Shown here: positions 12,525 to 13,389 of the stretch, piece after piece
How the letters are laid out: every line of letters starts with the position of its first letter
Numbering within the stretch: the stretch's first letter is position 1
From: Lachnospiraceae bacterium
GTDB taxonomy: Bacteria > Bacillota > Clostridia > Lachnospirales > Lachnospiraceae
Assembly: GCA_900754855.1 (NCBI GenBank)
Contig: CAAEEI010000205.1
Location: forward strand, 1 to 13,389
Length of the DNA stretch: 13,389 bases
Direction: 5' to 3'
Translations under genes and position numbers: made by a program
Notes under the pieces: generated by a model
The model's input: only the letters and a program-made list of their open reading frames with translations
Told to the model about the DNA's origin: nothing
The model's database searches: none

Positions 12525-12541
12525 AAAAAATGTTATTTTTT
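12525..12541 (+). terminator. Weak A/T hairpin, possible terminator
   Basis: AAAAAAT and ATTTTTT pair across a GTT loop. There is no GC in the stem, so termination would be weak; it might act in both directions. Confidence 0.25.
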
Positions 12542-12560
12542 CGCTGTAATCATTTTATGA

Positions 12561-12580
12561 CCACATTTTTGTGGGATAAT
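12561..12580 (+). promoter_or_regulatory. Extended -10 promoter with overlapping dyad
   Basis: CCACA-TTTT-TGTGG (12561-12574) forms a dyad that abuts GATAAT (12575-12580). The TG at 12572-12573 gives an extended -10. No good -35 is visible, suggesting dependence on an activator or a repressor binding the dyad. The 5' leader of the following gene would be about 45 nt. Confidence 0.5.
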
Positions 12581-12630
12581 TGTTACAGAAACATTACAGG
12601 AAATATTTACATGAAAAAAGGAGGTATATG

Positions 12631-13389
12631 ATGAGAAAGACGAGATTTACGACAAGATTGTTTTCTGTGTTGATGGCAGCTCTTTTGACTGTCGGTACAA
12701 TCGGCTACTCTGTAAATGCAGAAGAAACCTCAAATAGCCAGACAGAGGGAACAGAAGTAACTACTGCCTTAAAAGAAGAGAAGGCAGAAGTGACTACAGA
12801 GACAACCACGGAAGAGAAAACTGAGGCAACCGCAGAGGCGACCACAGAAACAGTCATAGAAGAAAAAACTGAGGCAGCCACAGAAGAAAAGAAGATGGTA
12901 AAAGAAAATGCCATAGCAACAGCTTCAACAAATGCAACAGATTCAAGTGCAGGATCCAGCACGAGCTCTGCAACCACAGGATCCAGCGCAGGTTCCACGG
13001 GAGAAAGTGGTTCCACAACGCCGGATGAGGGTAAGGTGAATTTAGGCAGCGATACGATTGAGGTTGCCTTTAAGGAAGAGGATAAAAAATATGTGTATAC
13101 CGGCAGTGCCATAACACCGGAAATCGTTGTTAAGGAAAAAGTAAAAGACGAGCAGGGAAAAGAAAAAATCGTTACCTTAACCAGAGATCAAGACTACACG
13201 GTAAAATATGAAGATAATGTTGACGCCATGGCCAAATCCAAAAAAAGCGCAAAGATTATCGTGGAGGCAAAGGATACTACAAAGTATACGGGAACCAAAT
13301 CGCTCACCTTTGATATTGAACAAAAAGATATTAGTGATTATGATATGAAGATGGAAGATAAAGATAAAGTCTACAGAGGAACAGCAATC
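12631..13389 (+). CDS. Secreted Ig-like repeat surface protein, 5' part
   Basis: The frame is open from 12631 to the window edge (253 codons, C-terminus missing). ATG 12631 is preferred over the adjacent ATG 12628 because AAGGAGG (12618-12624) gives 6-nt spacing. A signal peptide (MRKTRFTTRLFSVLMAALL, cleavage likely after SVNA) leads to a Thr/Glu-rich stretch with EEKTEA repeats, then a Ser/Thr/Gly linker (SSAGSSTSSATTGSSAGS). From about residue 130 a domain follows of the type YTGSAITPEIVVK, DQDYTVKYEDNVDA, KYTGTKSLTFDI. Such Ig-like modules are repeated in large cell-surface proteins of Lachnospiraceae, and a second unit begins near the edge (DKDKVYRGTAI). It is probably a wall-associated adhesin or enzyme; the missing C-terminus would decide. 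Confidence 0.75.
   Translation, partial: MRKTRFTTRLFSVLMAALLTVGTIGYSVNAEETSNSQTEGTEVTTALKEEKAEVTTETTTEEKTEATAEATTETVIEEKTEAATEEKKMVKENAIATASTNATDSSAGSSTSSATTGSSAGSTGESGSTTPDEGKVNLGSDTIEVAFKEEDKKYVYTGSAITPEIVVKEKVKDEQGKEKIVTLTRDQDYTVKYEDNVDAMAKSKKSAKIIVEAKDTTKYTGTKSLTFDIEQKDISDYDMKMEDKDKVYRGTAI
12811..12879 (+). repeat. Degenerate 48-bp-period coding repeat
   Basis: GAAGAGAAAACTGAGGCA (12811-12828) recurs as GAAGAAAAAACTGAGGCA at 12859-12876, encoding EEKTEA twice. It lies in the low-complexity stalk of the surface protein. The 48-bp period keeps the frame, so copy-number change would only lengthen the stalk. Confidence 0.5.

Noticed and set aside
12705..13112. Minus-strand frame rich in Ser/Val opposite the surface protein
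   Set aside because: It is the mirror of Thr/Glu/Ser-rich low-complexity codons.
1..13389. CRISPR arrays, tRNA or rRNA genes
   Set aside because: No regularly spaced repeats and no cloverleaf or rRNA-like segments were seen on either strand by eye.

Overview
The window reads as the right-hand end of an integrated tailed phage (about 1-5250) followed by chromosome of its host (about 5290-13389). Strong Shine-Dalgarno sites (AGGAGG-type), modest GC, an r1t-type holin, and host surface proteins with Ig-like, BIG_2 and InlB B-type repeats point to a Gram-positive anaerobe of the class Clostridia, most likely a Lachnospiraceae relative. That placement is inferred from gene style, not from a search.

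Phage part. Two small tail/baseplate-associated genes (1-288, cut by the window edge, and 293-508) lead into a short receptor-binding or tail-fibre gene (519-929). Its first ~41 residues sit upstream of a 17-bp site. The site occurs four times in alternating orientation (625-641 +, 1246-1262 -, 2424-2440 +, 3130-3146 -). A different C-terminal coding cassette starts at each site: A (+, expressed), B (-), C (+) and D (-). All four keep the same reading frame across the site and encode L/F-N-S-N-L/I there. Silent cassettes lack a ribosome binding site and have an in-frame stop just upstream. Between the A/B and C/D pairs lies a 330-aa XerD-like tyrosine recombinase with its own promoter, RBS and terminator. 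This is best explained as a compact shufflon-like system, carried by the prophage, that swaps the fibre tip among four alternatives by DNA inversion. It is the standout finding.

Lysis part. After a terminator at 3162-3186 come a C39-peptidase-like protein, a single-TM holin-like protein, an r1t-family holin and an Amidase_3 endolysin, with short gaps or overlaps. The endolysin contains a near-perfect in-frame internal RBS plus ATG that could produce a separate 75-aa C-terminal subunit. A non-coding stretch of about 430 bp with a strong terminator (5252-5286) then holds the likely phage-host junction.

Host part. A promoter near 5403-5431 starts a co-directional run: a secreted transglutaminase-like surface protein (5507-7246), a zinc-ribbon membrane protein (7262-8125), a small membrane-anchored protein (8152-8679), oligoendopeptidase F (8704-10515), an unrecognised 217-aa protein (10526-11179) and a DUF815-type AAA ATPase (11172-12470). 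Gaps are 26 bp or less, so they look like one operon. An intergenic region with inverted repeats and an extended -10 promoter precedes a secreted, low-complexity, Ig-like repeat surface protein that runs off the right edge.
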